Positions 32,740 through 43,484 of a DNA stretch of 64,000 bases are shown here, in pieces. How positions within the stretch are numbered: position 1 is the first letter of the stretch; every line of letters starts with the position of its first letter. The stretch spans positions 1 to 64,000 of the forward strand of contig OZ251252.1 of NCBI GenBank assembly GCA_965240325.2, written 5' to 3'. Made by a program: the position numbers and the translations under genes. The notes under the pieces were generated by a model, which was not told the origin of the DNA, did no database searches, and saw only the letters and a program-made list of their open reading frames with translations. The stretch comes from Rebecca billardiae RCC1528. Lineage: Eukaryota > Haptophyta.

Positions 32740-34141
32740 TCATTGAAAGAAAAGAGAGCCGGCATCCGCCGACTTGGGGTGGCACTTGGGGTGGGAGAAG
32801 ACCGCGTCGATCGGCTCCGCACGTGCGACCTCCCACCACGCGGATGTGTTCAGCCGCGCGTCCAGCCCAACCACCGTGCGGTCGATGCAGCCGAGCACCG
32901 ACCTCCACGCCGCGACGCACTGCGCCGCCTGCGCCGTCGAGAGGACCGTCTCGCCCGTGTGCGCCATGGCCTCGAGCGCGTCCGCCCCCTCGCGGAGGTA
33001 GACGTAGCGCTTCGCGACTGCCTTCCCCGTCTTCTGCCACAGCGCCCCCGCCGGGTCCGCGCGCAGCCTGTGCGCCCACCCCTCGCAGCCGAACACGCTG
33101 TAGGGCTTGGACGCGCAGTGCGGCAGGCACCAGCGCGGCCGAGGCGCGGAGCCGGGCGGGCGCTGCAGCGGCAGGTTGGCGCCGAGCGCAAACTTGACGC
33201 GCATCATGTAGAAGAAGAAGCCCTGGTCGAGCGGGGCGTCGAAGAAGCGCCAGTCGTTGCGCTTGAGCAGCGCCCACGACGTCGTCCCCCTTTCTGCCCG
33301 CCACACGTCGTCCGCCTTGGGCATCACGTCGCGCGGCCGCCCCCTCCGCTCCCAGCCGTGTGTCTGGTTGTAGTCGGCGTCTGCGCCCTCCAGCACGCGG
33401 ATGCCCGCCTCGTACAGCGCGCGGTCGGGGCGGAAGAGGAGCCAGCCGCCGTTGAGCGGCGAGCTGCTGTCCGGCTCCGACACCAGGCGGAGGTTGCGCG
33501 CGCGCATCCGCTCCATCAGCAGCCGCCACTCCTCCGCGACGAGGCGGGGCCAGCGCGCCAGCCTGGGCGTGAGCGGCAGCATGTCCATGTCGACGTAGCA
33601 CACGTACTCCGCGTCGAGCACGCGCATCGCCGCCCACTTGTACAGGCAGCGCGCGTGCACGCGCACCTTGGGGTGCGCGTACGCGGCCGGCGCGTGCGCG
33701 ACGCCCTTCTCCAGCGCGGGGTCGCGCCTGGGGTGCGCGCGGACCACGACGCCGTTCGGGGCGACGCTCGTGCCCTCCGGGAGGCAGTTGGTGAGCAGGT
33801 CGAGCGCGCCGCGCCGGCCCTGCGCCTTGGTGACGATCGACACCAGCTCCGACGCGCGCTCCACCCAGACGCCCATCGGGCATGCGACGCACACCGCGGC
33901 GCAGGCCTCCTGCCGCTCGTAGTAGCCGAGCAGGGCGAGCGAGAGGAGAAACGTGCGGCGCTCGCCCGCGCTGCCGGCCGGCATCGCGTGGGGGCGGTCG
34001 GCCGCCGAGCGAATGACGAGTGGGCCCTCGCCCGGACGGTCGCGGACGAGCAGCCCCCCCCAGGTACCCCGCTTGGCCGTGCGTCCCCAACGCGACCACG
34101 AGCCAGCGAGTTGCGCCCTTGCTCACCCGATCCTGCATCAT
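32740..34141 (-). CDS. Glycosyltransferase with DxD motif (GT8/glycogenin-like fold), N-terminal frameshift at a C8 run
   Basis: The minus-strand frame from 33984 to 32740 (414 aa) contains CLYKWAAMRVLDAEYVCYVD then MDMLPLTPRL, which is the DxD metal/nucleotide-sugar motif in its usual hydrophobic setting. LNGGWLLFRPDRALYEAGIR follows, the N-G-G-x-x-x-F-x-P block common in GT8/GT-A enzymes, then LDQGFFFYMMRVKFALG and several Cys. A GT-A transferase acting in the secretory pathway is expected. Upstream, an in-register continuation is found in another frame (MMQDRVSKGATRWLVVALGT from 34141), and the two frames meet at a run of eight C (34054-34061). A one-base indel in that run, biological or a sequencing error, would make one ORF of about 467 codons from 34141. 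Alternatively GTGAG just after the upstream ATG is a donor. It is head to head with the glycosidase-like gene. The sugar is unknown. Confidence 0.65.
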
Positions 34142-34224
34142 TGAGCATGCGCCATGCAGATTGAAGATCCGGCTCCGTGCCAAGGCCCTGGTCAGAATCC
34201 GCCGCGCGCACGAAATCTTCCTCG

Positions 34225-36546
34225 ATGGCGGCCGCGGCGAGGCCGCCGCCGCCGCCGCATCCTCGTCGCGGCCGCCGGGCTAACCCGCCGGCCCGGCCGC
34301 GCGCGTGGGCTGCGCTCGCGCGCGCGGCGCTGCTCCTCGCGCCGCCGCTCCTCCTCGCGCCGCGCGCCGCCGCCGCCCCCGCCGAGCGCGAGCGCGGCCC
34401 GCCGGTGAGCGCCGAGCTCAAGCGGCGGCGCCGCGCGGCGATGACGGCGCCGCCCGAGGCGGCGGGGCTGAACGCGGCGCCGCGCTCGGCGGGGTGGGCG
34501 CTGCTACGCGACGCGCGGCCCTCCGCGCTGCCCCGCCCCTCCGCCGCCGAGCTCCACGCCGCCGCCACGCTCCGGCGCCGCATCCTGGTGGGCGAGTTCT
34601 TCCGCAAGCGCGACCCGTGGCAGCGCCCGCCCGGCTTCGTCGAGACGTACGCGCACCTGAACGCGTCGTGCACGGCGTGCTTCGAGGGGGCGTACCGCGC
34701 GTCGCTCGTGGCGGCGCCGCTCGCCCCCGCCCTCGGCGTGCCCACCCCGCTGCTCGACGACGCGCCGCTGGCCGCGTGGCGGTGCGCGGGCCGCGCGCTC
34801 GAGAGGCCGCGCAAGCGCGCGCTGCGCGGCCTCACGTGCCCCGGCGCGTGCCGCTTCCCGGAGGACTCGAAGTGGACGGCGCGCCGGCGCTTCGGCATGT
34901 ACGGCTCCGTGCTGCGCCGCGGCGCCACCGGCGCCGACGCCGAGGCGGGCGGCTCCACCTTCCGGCTGTGGCTGGGCGAGCGGCAGAGCTGGTACGCAGA
35001 GTCGGAGGACGGCGTGGGCTGGGCGCCGCCCACGCCGCTGCGCCGGCTGCCGGGCGCGCGCGTGGGCGAGGCGTTCGACAACGTGTGCGTGACGCGCGAC
35101 CTCCGCCCCGGCGCGCCGCGCCGGCTGCTCCTCGGCTACAGCTGCGGCAACAAGGGCGGCGGCGAGTCGCTCTGCGTCGCCGCCTCGGCGGACGCGCTCG
35201 AGGGCTTGCGCTGGGCGCCCGCGGGGAGGCGGCGCTGGGGTGCGGAGGCGAAGATCACGGCGACGGTGCACACGCAGCCGTGCGCCGAGCTCGCGGCGTG
35301 CTGCGGCCCGCACTGCGCGTACGCCGCCGACGCGCAGAACTGCGTCCGCTGGGACGCCACCGCGGCCGCGTACCGGCTGAGCAAGCGCGCGCCCCTCTCG
35401 CTGCCGCGCGCGGACGCGCTCTGGGCGCGGCACCACGGCTGGCGCGCGGTGCGCGCCGTGCTCACGCTGCAGGCGGGCTCGCTCGACCGCGCGCCGCGCG
35501 GCTGGGCGCCCGTGCGCGAGCCGTGGTACTTCGACAGGCTGGGCAAGGCCGAGCTCCTGCAGCGCCAGCCCTACTCGCTGTCGGTCGCGCCCGCGCCCGC
35601 GTCGTGGGGCACGCACGCGCTCGGCGCGCGCGGCAACGGCTCGGGCGCGGCGGGCGTGGGCGGCGGGCTGCAGCTCGGGCTGCTGAGCGTGCTGCACTGG
35701 CCCAAGCACCTCGCCGGCGCGCGGCAGCACGCGCCCATCCCGCACGCGTACGACTGGGTGGGCGCCTACCTGCTGCCCTCCCGAGACGGCTCCGCGTTCG
35801 GCCTCGAGTGGGTGTACGCGCACGAGCGCGGGCTGCTCGTGCCCCGGGGCGGCTGCGCGCCCAACGCGAGCAGTCGCGCGGAGTGCGCGCCCGACCACGC
35901 GTACGTGCAGCCCGCCTCCGAGCTGCTCGACGTGGTCGCCTCCACGCGCGACGGCCGCGCGCTGCCGGGCAGCGCCGCGCCCGACCCGAACGCGCCCCCG
36001 CCGGGCACGCGCGCCGAGCACTGGCTTTACTACGAGGGCAGGCCCACGCCGCACGAGCGCCGCTTCCACGCGCCCGCCACGCTGCTGCTCGCGCGCTGGG
36101 CGCGGCACCGCATCGCCGGGCTCGCGCGCGACGCGGGCGGCGCGTGCAACGCCTCGGCGTGCGCCGCGCTGCGCACCAAGCCGTTCGCGCTGCCGGCCGG
36201 CGCGCGCGGCCTCGCGCTCAACGTCGACACGCGCGACGAACGGCCCGCGGACGCGGCGGACACGGCGGGCGCGGAGGCGCGCGGCGGCGGCGGCAGCGTG
36301 CGCGCCGTGCTGTTCGAGCTGCCGCACGCCGGCGCGGCCGCCGGCGCGGAGGACGGGCCGCCCGCGGCCGCCCGCCGCTGGGCCTCGCGCCCGCTCACGC
36401 GCGTCGACTCGGCGGCGGCGACCGTGCGCTGGGCGCGCGCGCCGCGCGGCGCCAAGGACCTCTCGGACGTGCGCAGCGCCGCGGTGCAGCTCGAGCTCAC
36501 GCTGTGCGGCCGCGCGCGGCTGTACGCGTTCGCGCTCACGCGCTGA
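34225..36546 (+). CDS. Secreted or membrane-anchored glycosidase-like beta-propeller protein
   Basis: Intronless frame of 773 aa from ATG 34225 (an in-frame GTG at 34177 is upstream). The N-terminus has a basic Pro-rich stretch then a hydrophobic segment AWAALARAALLLAPPLLLAP, a signal peptide or type II anchor. The body has repeated blade-like motifs: DSKWTARRRFGMYGSVLRR, GERQSWYAESEDGVGWAPP, EAFDNVCVTRDLRPGAPRRL, DWVGAYLLPSRDGSAFGLEW and HWLYYEGRPTPHERRF. These recall family 32/43/68-type five-bladed propellers, where substrate-facing blades carry such W-Y-S-x-DG patterns. The end DLSDVRSAAVQLELTLCGRA then RLYAFALTR matches the jelly-roll closing strand often seen after such propellers. Cys pairs suggest extracellular folding. 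Pairing with a divergent glycosyltransferase suggests a glycan-related role. Catalytic acids were not identified. Confidence 0.55.
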   Translation: MAAAARPPPPPHPRRGRRANPPARPRAWAALARAALLLAPPLLLAPRAAAAPAERERGPPVSAELKRRRRAAMTAPPEAAGLNAAPRSAGWALLRDARPSALPRPSAAELHAAATLRRRILVGEFFRKRDPWQRPPGFVETYAHLNASCTACFEGAYRASLVAAPLAPALGVPTPLLDDAPLAAWRCAGRALERPRKRALRGLTCPGACRFPEDSKWTARRRFGMYGSVLRRGATGADAEAGGSTFRLWLGERQSWYAESEDGVGWAPPTPLRRLPGARVGEAFDNVCVTRDLRPGAPRRLLLGYSCGNKGGGESLCVAASADALEGLRWAPAGRRRWGAEAKITATVHTQPCAELAACCGPHCAYAADAQNCVRWDATAAAYRLSKRAPLSLPRADALWARHHGWRAVRAVLTLQAGSLDRAPRGWAPVREPWYFDRLGKAELLQRQPYSLSVAPAPASWGTHALGARGNGSGAAGVGGGLQLGLLSVLHWPKHLAGARQHAPIPHAYDWVGAYLLPSRDGSAFGLEWVYAHERGLLVPRGGCAPNASSRAECAPDHAYVQPASELLDVVASTRDGRALPGSAAPDPNAPPPGTRAEHWLYYEGRPTPHERRFHAPATLLLARWARHRIAGLARDAGGACNASACAALRTKPFALPAGARGLALNVDTRDERPADAADTAGAEARGGGGSVRAVLFELPHAGAAAGAEDGPPAAARRWASRPLTRVDSAAATVRWARAPRGAKDLSDVRSAAVQLELTLCGRARLYAFALTR

Positions 36547-37698
36547 GACTGTGAGCGGTGACCCGCGCCGCCGCCCGCCGCCGCCCGGCGGGCCGCACTG
36601 CTCGGATGATGCTCAGTACGACGGAACGGTATTCCGGATCGAGTCCGACGCTTGGTATGACCGCGCGCCCCATCATGCAGTATTATTAGTATTACAGTAT
36701 TCCCGTTCGTTCTGAGACAGTAGTCGTCGTATATATATATATATGCATATATATATGATTATTTTAGACGGTTTACTTATTCGTCACTTTTCGGCGGGCT
36801 TATACTGCTGTATTTCGGCAGCGGCGGCGGCGTGCCGGCGGTCCACGGCCGACTGCCGAGGCCGAGCAGCTGACGGCTCGGCTGACGCGGCGCCCCGCCG
36901 GCGGTCCGCCGGTACTACTTATATAAGCTCGCGACCGTACTCGTTACGCGGGCGGACCGTCTGGCATAAGATGAGTCGTACTAGTCGTGAGTGTAGTGAT
37001 GCATATATATTAATGGTCGTCGGATGATGGCGGCAAGTGCGCGCTGCTGCCACTGTCATGCGCGCCCACAGCTGAGCGCGCGACGTATATTATATATACT
37101 ACGACTGCGACTCCGCGGTGCCGCCGGGAGCCGTCGTACTGGCGTAGGCGGCTCCGCGCGGCGGCGCGCCGCGGACTCCCGCGGCGCCAGGCGGCAGGGC
37201 GCGACCGTGCCATCGTCAAGTCCGATCAGTGCGTCGTCATATACCGCGTCCGTCAGTCATGAGTCACTGAGTCAGGCCTCAGCCGCGGTGACGACATCAG
37301 CATATCATATATATCATCATATATCGTCATCATATATAGCAGTCGCCGCCGTGAATCGGCGGAACTACATACTGCTGAGTGCTGGCGAGGCGCGGCGCGC
37401 TCGGCCGTCAGCGCACGCTACTACGCTATAGCTGCCACGACTGGCTGACCGGGCCCGAGGACCGACGGTGAGCGCAGTCGCCGGCACTCCGTACCGTCAG
37501 GCAGTCCCGGGACTCCGCGCGTCCCGGGGCTCCGGGAGAGTCCACAATACGGCTCGTCCCCACGACCGGGACGAATACGCGCGCCGCCGCGCGGGGCTCC
37601 GGGCTGAACGCCACGGCACTCTGCAAGTAGCAGCAGACGAAGTAGTATATAGCGGACGAGATGATGCTAGCAGTCGCCGCCGCTGCCGCCGCGGCCCG
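36547..37698. other. Intergenic spacer
   Basis: No gene seen. AT microsatellite runs occur at about 36730-36760, 37000-37015, 37085-37100 and 37305-37340 within sequence rich in CGTCGTACT-like words, similar to the spacers at 18.4-20.4 kb and 58.5-59.2 kb. It lies downstream of both neighbouring genes (convergent 3' ends). Confidence 0.45.
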
Positions 37699-38528
37699 TC
37701 ACGTGTCCTCGCCGCCCGCCACCGCCGTCAGCGTGTGCGGCGGCTGCTCGTGCTCGGCCGTGCGGCGATGGCGGCCGGCCTGCCCGGGCTCCTCCGCCGC
37801 AACACACGCCGCCATCGGCGCCACCTGGGCCGCAGCGGCGGCGCACTCTGCGAGCAGCGCGCGGATCTGCGCGATGCCCTCCGTGCTCTTGTCCACGCAG
37901 CAGCTCAGGCCCGCCGCCTCAAAGGCCGCGCGCTCGGGCGTGCCCGCGGGGTCGCCTGCGGGCGGCACGGCGCGCGCCGCAGACCACGCAGGTGTGAGCA
38001 GACCGCGCAGGTGTGGGCGCGCGCGCGGCGGGCGTGGTGCTGCGCGCGGCGGCGTGCGCGCACCGGTGAGCCCGACGATCAGCCCGTCGTACCCGGCAGC
38101 GCGCAGCTCGCGCGTCGCCTCCGTGCCGCTCTTGAGCGGCATCTGCGAGAACGGCGGGGGCGGGGCCGCGCGCACGGGGCCGGTGAGCGGCCGCTGAGCG
38201 CGAGGCGGCGGCGGCGCGCACGCGCACACAGCGGCCGTGCTACACACACGCGCGCTCGGCCCTTTGTGCGCACCTGGTTGTCCATCAGCACCAGCGCCCA
38301 GCGGTGCGGGCAGCCCAGCACGCGCTCCACCGCGTCCGCGCCGTTCTCAGCGTGCGCGTACGGCACGCCCGCGGGGCGGAAGAGGCGGCGCACCAGCGCC
38401 CAGCGCAGCAGCCGGTCGTCCTCGGCGTGCAGGACGGCCAGCCCCTCCGGCCACGCGGGCGGCGGCGCGGCGCCGAGCTTGGACGGGCCGGCGGCGCGGC
38501 CGCTGTGCGCGCTGCCGCCGCTGCCGCT

Positions 38529-38578
<50 letters not shown>

Positions 38579-41396
38579 TGCTGCTGCCGCCCTTGGGCTC
38601 GGCGCAGCCGCGCTGCCCGGCGGCGGGGCTGCTGCCGCTGGCGCTGCCGCTGCCGCCACCGCTGCTGCCGCCGCCGGTGCGCAGGCTGCTCGACAGCTCC
38701 GAGCTGCCGCCGCCGCCGCTGACGGCAGCGCCGCCGCTGCCCGCGCTGCCGCGGTGCGCGCGGCGCGCGGCCGAGTCCGTGGGCGAAGGCGCGGCGAGGA
38801 GGCGGTCGCGCGAGGAGGCGGAGCTGGAGGGGCTGGGCGGGGCGGCGGGCTGCTGCCCGCTACCCCACGGCAGCGGCAGCGTGCCGCCCCTGATCGCCGC
38901 CGCCGCCGCCGCCGCCGCCACAGCCGCCTTGGCACCGCCGTCGCCGTGCGAGCGCGCCTCGGCCGGAGCGGCGGCCGCCTCCGTCTCCATCTCGACCCAC
39001 CACGCGAGGCGTGCGCGCGGCTCGGCGCCGGCGTGCGGCCCGTCCGCCGCGTCCTCCACGACGCCGGCGGCGTGCGCGCGCCAGCGCGCCTCCGTCAGCG
39101 CCGAGCGCTTCAGCGCGGGCAGCGGCGGCGAGTCTTGCGCGGCGGCGCCGGCCGCGCACAGGCGCACGCCGCGCCGCCACGCGTCCGCGCCGCGCGCCGC
39201 CGCGCCGGGCTCGGCCGTGCCGGGCGCGCCCGCCGGCTGGCCGGCGGGCTTGGCGGGGCGCGGCGGCGTGCCACCGCCCTGCAGCACCGTGCGCGCCACC
39301 GACAGCTCCGAGCCGTCGCGCGTCGCCGCCGACAGCCGGCGCGGCTCGGCGCGCGCCGCCGCGCCCGCCGCCTGCGGCGGCGCGGCCGGCAGCGACGATC
39401 GGTGCGGCCGCGCGCCGTGGCCCAGCGCGGCCGTGCGCGCGCACGCCGCGCCGCCGCCGAGCCCGCCCGCGCGCGCGGGCAGCGGCGCCGAGCGCGCCAC
39501 GCCGCCCTCCTCGCCCGCCGCGCACCCCGGCTGCGCCGTGCACGGCAGGCTGATCGCGAACACCGCGCCGCGCCCCGCCCCGCCGCTGCTCAGCGTGAGC
39601 TCGGCGCCGCCGTGCAGCGCAATGATGCGCCGCGCCATCGCGAGCCCGATGCCCGCGCCGCCCAGCCCGCGCATCTGGCCCGCGGTGACGCCCGAGGTGA
39701 ACGGCTCCGCCGTGTTCAGCGCGCGCAGCTCGGCCTCGCCCAGCCCGGGCCCGCCGTCGCGCACCGAGATGGTCACGCGCGCGCCCCCCTCGCGCCCCTC
39801 GGAGCTCGCCTCGGCCTCGGCGCCGCCGTCCGCGTCCGCGTCCGCGGCCGGCTGCACGGCCGCGCTCACCGTGACGACCTGCCCGGGCGCGGAGTACTTG
39901 AGCGCGTTGGAGAGGCCGTGGCCGAGGCACTGCTGCAGCCGGAGCAGGTCGCCCTCCACGCGGCAGTGCCGCACGGCCGCGCCCATGTGCTCCACCACCA
40001 GCGCCACGCGCCGCGCGCTCGCCAGCCCGGCGTACGCCTCGACAGCGCCGCGCACGAGCGCGCGCAGCTCGAACGCGGTGCGCGCGAGGGAGTCGGTGCG
40101 CGCCTCGAGGCGCTCGAACTCGAGCAGGTCGGCGAGGATCGCGTCGACCAGCTCGCACGCCCCCTCGATCGTGCCCAGCCGCGCGCCCAGCTCGCGCGAC
40201 GCGGCGCGCGCGCCGCGCTGCCGCTGCCGCCGCCGATCGGGCGAGCGCAGCCGCCGCGCCGCCTCGTCCGCCGCCGCGGCGGGCAGCGCGCCGCCGTCGC
40301 GCTCGGCGCCCGGCGGGCGCGCGCCCGCCGGGCTGCTGCCGTCGGAGGAGTCGGTGCGCGCGGCCGAGCTCTCGCTCACGGCGGCACCGCCGCTGCTGCT
40401 GCCGCCGCCGCCGCCGCTCCCGCTGCCGTCGCCGCTGCTGCCGCCGCCAAAGCCGCCGCCGCCGCCGCTGCTGCTGCTGCTGCCGCCGCCCTCGCCGTCG
40501 AGCTCGCCCTCGAGCGTGAGCGCGCCGCTGTCGCACGCGTCGCGCAGCGAGCCGGCGATGGTGCTCACGGTGAGCACCGGCGTGCGCAGCTCGTGGTTCA
40601 GCATCCGGATCACCCGCGAGCGCGCGAGCACCGCCGCCCGCTCGGCGCAGCTCTCAGCGGCTGCGAGCGCGGAGTCGCGCTCGCGCTCCGCCGCGGCCGC
40701 CGCGCGCGCGTGCGCGGACGCGGCCGCGCGGAGCGCGACGAGGCGCGCGCGGAGGGCGAGGAGAACCGCGTACGCCACGCCGAGAGCCAGCGCGCGGCAC
40801 GCCCGCGCCACCGCCGGCTCGTGCGCGTCCGCGCGCCACGCGGCCGCGACGGCTGCCGCCGCGCTCGGCAGCAGCGCGGCGGCGCGCGCGCTCGGCGGCG
40901 CGCACAGCACGGAGAGCGCCGCGCCCGCGCGCGCGGCGACGGCCAGCGCGCCCGCGAGGGTCGCGCGCGCATCCAACTCCAGCGCGGCGCCGCCGCGCGC
41001 CGTCTCCACGCGCAGCGCCAGCGCGCTCAGCGCGGGTGCGGGCAGGCCGAGCGCGAGGCCGAGCAGCGCGCCGCGCGCGCGCTCGCCAAGCGCCGGACGG
41101 CTGAGGTGGAGGCCGACGAACGCGGCGGCGCCGGACGCGGCGAGCATGAGCGAGAAGTGTGCGTCGACGAGCGCCTCGCCCAGCGCCAGCGCGCCGAGCG
41201 CGCCCAGCGTGCACGCCAGCGCGAGCAGCAGCTCGGCCGTGGCCTCGGCGCGCTGCTGCTGCTGCTGCGCGCCGCCGTCCGAGCGCCGCCGTGCGCGCGC
41301 GGGACGGCCAAACTCGTCGGCCCCGGGATGGGGCTCTTCCAGAGCGCGCTCGTCGGCGCGCGCAACGTCTATATCCGCATGATCGTGTCGGCCCAT
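37699..41396 (-). CDS. Membrane hybrid histidine kinase with C-terminal receiver domain
   Basis: Three minus-strand exons, 41396-38274, 38142-38064 and 37955-37699, join in phase to about 1152 aa. Residues about 50-240 hold five or six Ala/Leu-rich transmembrane stretches (LLLALACTLGALGALALG, ACRALALGVAYAVLLAL), an input module. The H-box RMLNHELRTPVLTV places the phospho-acceptor His near residue 268. The N-box LGHGLSNALKYSAPG has Asn near 497, followed by VRDGGPGLG and GLGGAGIGLAMARRII (G boxes). After a long Gly/Ser-rich linker, the receiver has AEDDRLLR (acidic pair near 993-994), LVLMDNQMPLKSG (phospho-Asp near 1039, split by the first intron), GLTG and CVDKS (Thr and Lys positions). Autophosphorylation and intramolecular transfer to the receiver are expected, as in plant and fungal hybrid kinases. 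The ligand is unknown. The length is inflated by poly-Gly/Ser linkers. Confidence 0.9.
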
Positions 41397-41793
41397 GTCG
41401 CTCGCTCGCTCGGCCGAAGGTCGAGCGGGGAGGCCGGGCGGTTGTTTGCAGGTTGGGAGAACTCAGAACTCCTCTTCGGTGGTTGGGCTTGCTGCACACG
41501 TTCGTCGAGCTTCGATCTTGTTCGCCCGTCCCAATATTGTTGAGCGGTGTTTAGCGCTTTTAGCGGAACAGTTGATATTGACTCATATTCGAGAGACAAC
41601 CATTGCCGATTGTCGATCAGCCTGAATATGGGCAAGATCAACCACCGGTTATCGGGTTGGACCACTTGATTGCTTTCCACCCAGTTTCTAAGATCTCGGC
41701 AGATCTCCTTCACCACGGGCTACGGCGTGGGTGCTACCTACTGGAAAGGGCCGGGAAGCAAGTAATCGAAGGCGAACTCATATGGGTCGTATA
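41397..41793. other. Lower-GC segment upstream of the kinase
   Basis: About 400 bp of near 50% GC. Both strands carry protein-like short frames: plus 41603-41794 (QPPVIGLDHLIAFHPVSKIS) and minus 41716-41369 (MVKEICRDLRNWVESNQVVQ). They overlap, so at most one is real. The plus frame stops exactly at the edge of the next element. It may be a remnant of another mobile element; it also contains the kinase promoter region. Confidence 0.35.
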
Positions 41794-43247
41794 ACCGATT
41801 TCGGGCAACCGTGCTCATCAAAGTGATTCTCAAGCTGAAGTGAGACTTCAACTTCATCCCCTCTTCGGAAGTGTGTTCGGAAGCCAGCTCCTAGTTCAGA
41901 ACACCTTCGGTCCTATGAAGTCGAACGTCCTTTGCGAACGGGTCTCGCTTCGGTACCGCTTCGCAAACTTGACGACTCGGAGTGGCAAAGTCGTTCCGAA
42001 GCGAAGCCAAAGTACAGGTTCAAGGTCGAGTTGGTCAGCGGGCGGCGGCGGCGGCGAGGGCTTCTCCGGCGGCGGGGCGCGCACGGGGCACGGCGCGGCG
42101 GGAGCGGATGTGCTCGCACAGCCGGCGCGTGTGGACGGGCTGTTGTGGAAGTGCACGTGGCGCCCTCCTGCGCCGCGCGTCTTGCGCCACGCCTCTCTCG
42201 CCGCGGCTCAGGGCAGCGCGCATGCGCGCGCCGCCTCAAGGCCAGCCTAGTGCCGCGCCGCAGCCGACCGCGCGCGCGCCGTGCGCGGCGTGGCCGGGAA
42301 GGAACGGGCGCGGCTGCCGGGCGAGATGGCGACCCCACGTGTGCTCGCCATGCCGCCCCGCCACGCCTTGACGACCGTGTCGTCGGTCCGTTTGCATGCC
42401 TCTTCGGCTGGTCACAAATGGCGTGCACGGCCTCGCGGTCGTGACCCTTATCGGGACGATCATTGAGACGCAGAACGGTGCCAGACGGGCACAAGTGCTG
42501 TGCGTGCATGCGTGTCTATCACCATACGGCCATGTAGAAGGTGCGCCATGCGACGCTTTTCTCGCGCTGATGATCGTTCATCATCATCTTCTTCGAGCTC
42601 AGGTCTGGCTTGTTACGACTAGTGGTCAGCCAACTCGTCAACAGCTGTGTGGATCCGTTATTGTGCCCTTTCGCGGCGTCGCGGGGCGGCATGGCGTGCG
42701 CGTATGGCGTCGCCATCTCGCCCGGCAGCCGCGCCCGTTCCTTCCCGGCCACGCCGCGCACGGCGCGCGCGCGGTCGGCTGCGGCGCGGCACTAGGCTGG
42801 CCTTGAGGCGGCGCGCGCATGCGCGCTGCCCTGAGCCGCGGCGAGAGAGGCGTGGCGCAAGACGCGCGGCGCAGGAGAGCGCCACGTGCACTTCCACAAC
42901 AGCCCGTCCGCACGCGCCGGCTCTGCGAGCACATCCGCTCCCGCCGCGCCGTGCCCCGTGCGCGCCCCGCCGCCGGAGAAGCCCTCGCCGCCGCCACCGC
43001 CGCCGCCGCCGCACAAGCGAACCCGATTGGGCAAAGTGCTCCCAACGTGTGAAGCCAGCTTCTCAGAAGAGGGGTCACCGCTGCTTTGACACGTGTTCCG
43101 CTTCGACTTCCAAAGTGGAACGCAAACCGCAAGCTCACTTCGCTTTAGGATTCGACAGAAGCTTTGGAAGTCGAAGTCGGTTCGACTTGACTTTCCAATC
43201 TGAAGTCACACAATCAGACTTTATGAGCACGGTTGCCCGAAATCGGT
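41794..43247. mobile_element. Foldback element with 25-bp perfect TIRs and long GC-rich arms
   Basis: ACCGATTTCGGGCAACCG plus TGCTCAT (41794-41818) is repeated exactly inverted at 43223-43247. Inside, a GC-rich arm at about 42035-42370 is matched inverted with high identity at about 42680-43010, leaving a loop of about 310 bp. The distance from TIR to arm is almost equal on both sides (about 240 bp), so the whole 1.45 kb is one symmetric element whose outer 200-bp segments have diverged. Those segments are rich in GAAGTCGAA and TTCGGAAG words and are AT-richer. No transposase frame is seen; long frames in the arms are shadows of each other. Confidence 0.85.
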
Positions 43248-43271
43248 GATAAAGTGGCGTGATACAATCAT

Positions 43272-43320
43272 CAGTTTAAGGACATGATTGGAGCTCAGTT
43301 TAAGGACATAACTGGAGCTT
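43272..43320. repeat. Tandem duplication of a 25-bp unit
   Basis: CAGTTTAAGGACATGATTGG is followed at once by a second copy, CAGTTTAAGGACATAACTGG, each ending in AGCT. It lies in low-GC sequence just outside the foldback element. Confidence 0.8.
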
Positions 43321-43484
43321 TGCTTTCATCATCGACAATTGACGATATCAACCCTGCCGAAATAACGTCGTTTGCCCGGGTACGGAAAATTAGGATGCAT
43401 CATCATCATCACTGTTTCGGGCGCAGTTTGTGACAATGGTCCTTTGGTCGAATCGATATCGATTCCCGGCACGATTCCCTCGGC

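Noticed and set aside
37468-41382. 1304-codon plus-strand open frame
   Set aside because: It is the antisense shadow of the hybrid histidine kinase, whose minus-strand translation has all kinase and receiver motifs in order.
42035-43014. Mirror-image ORFs of about 120-200 codons
   Set aside because: They are arms of a foldback element; the translations are mutual copies and lack protein-like composition.
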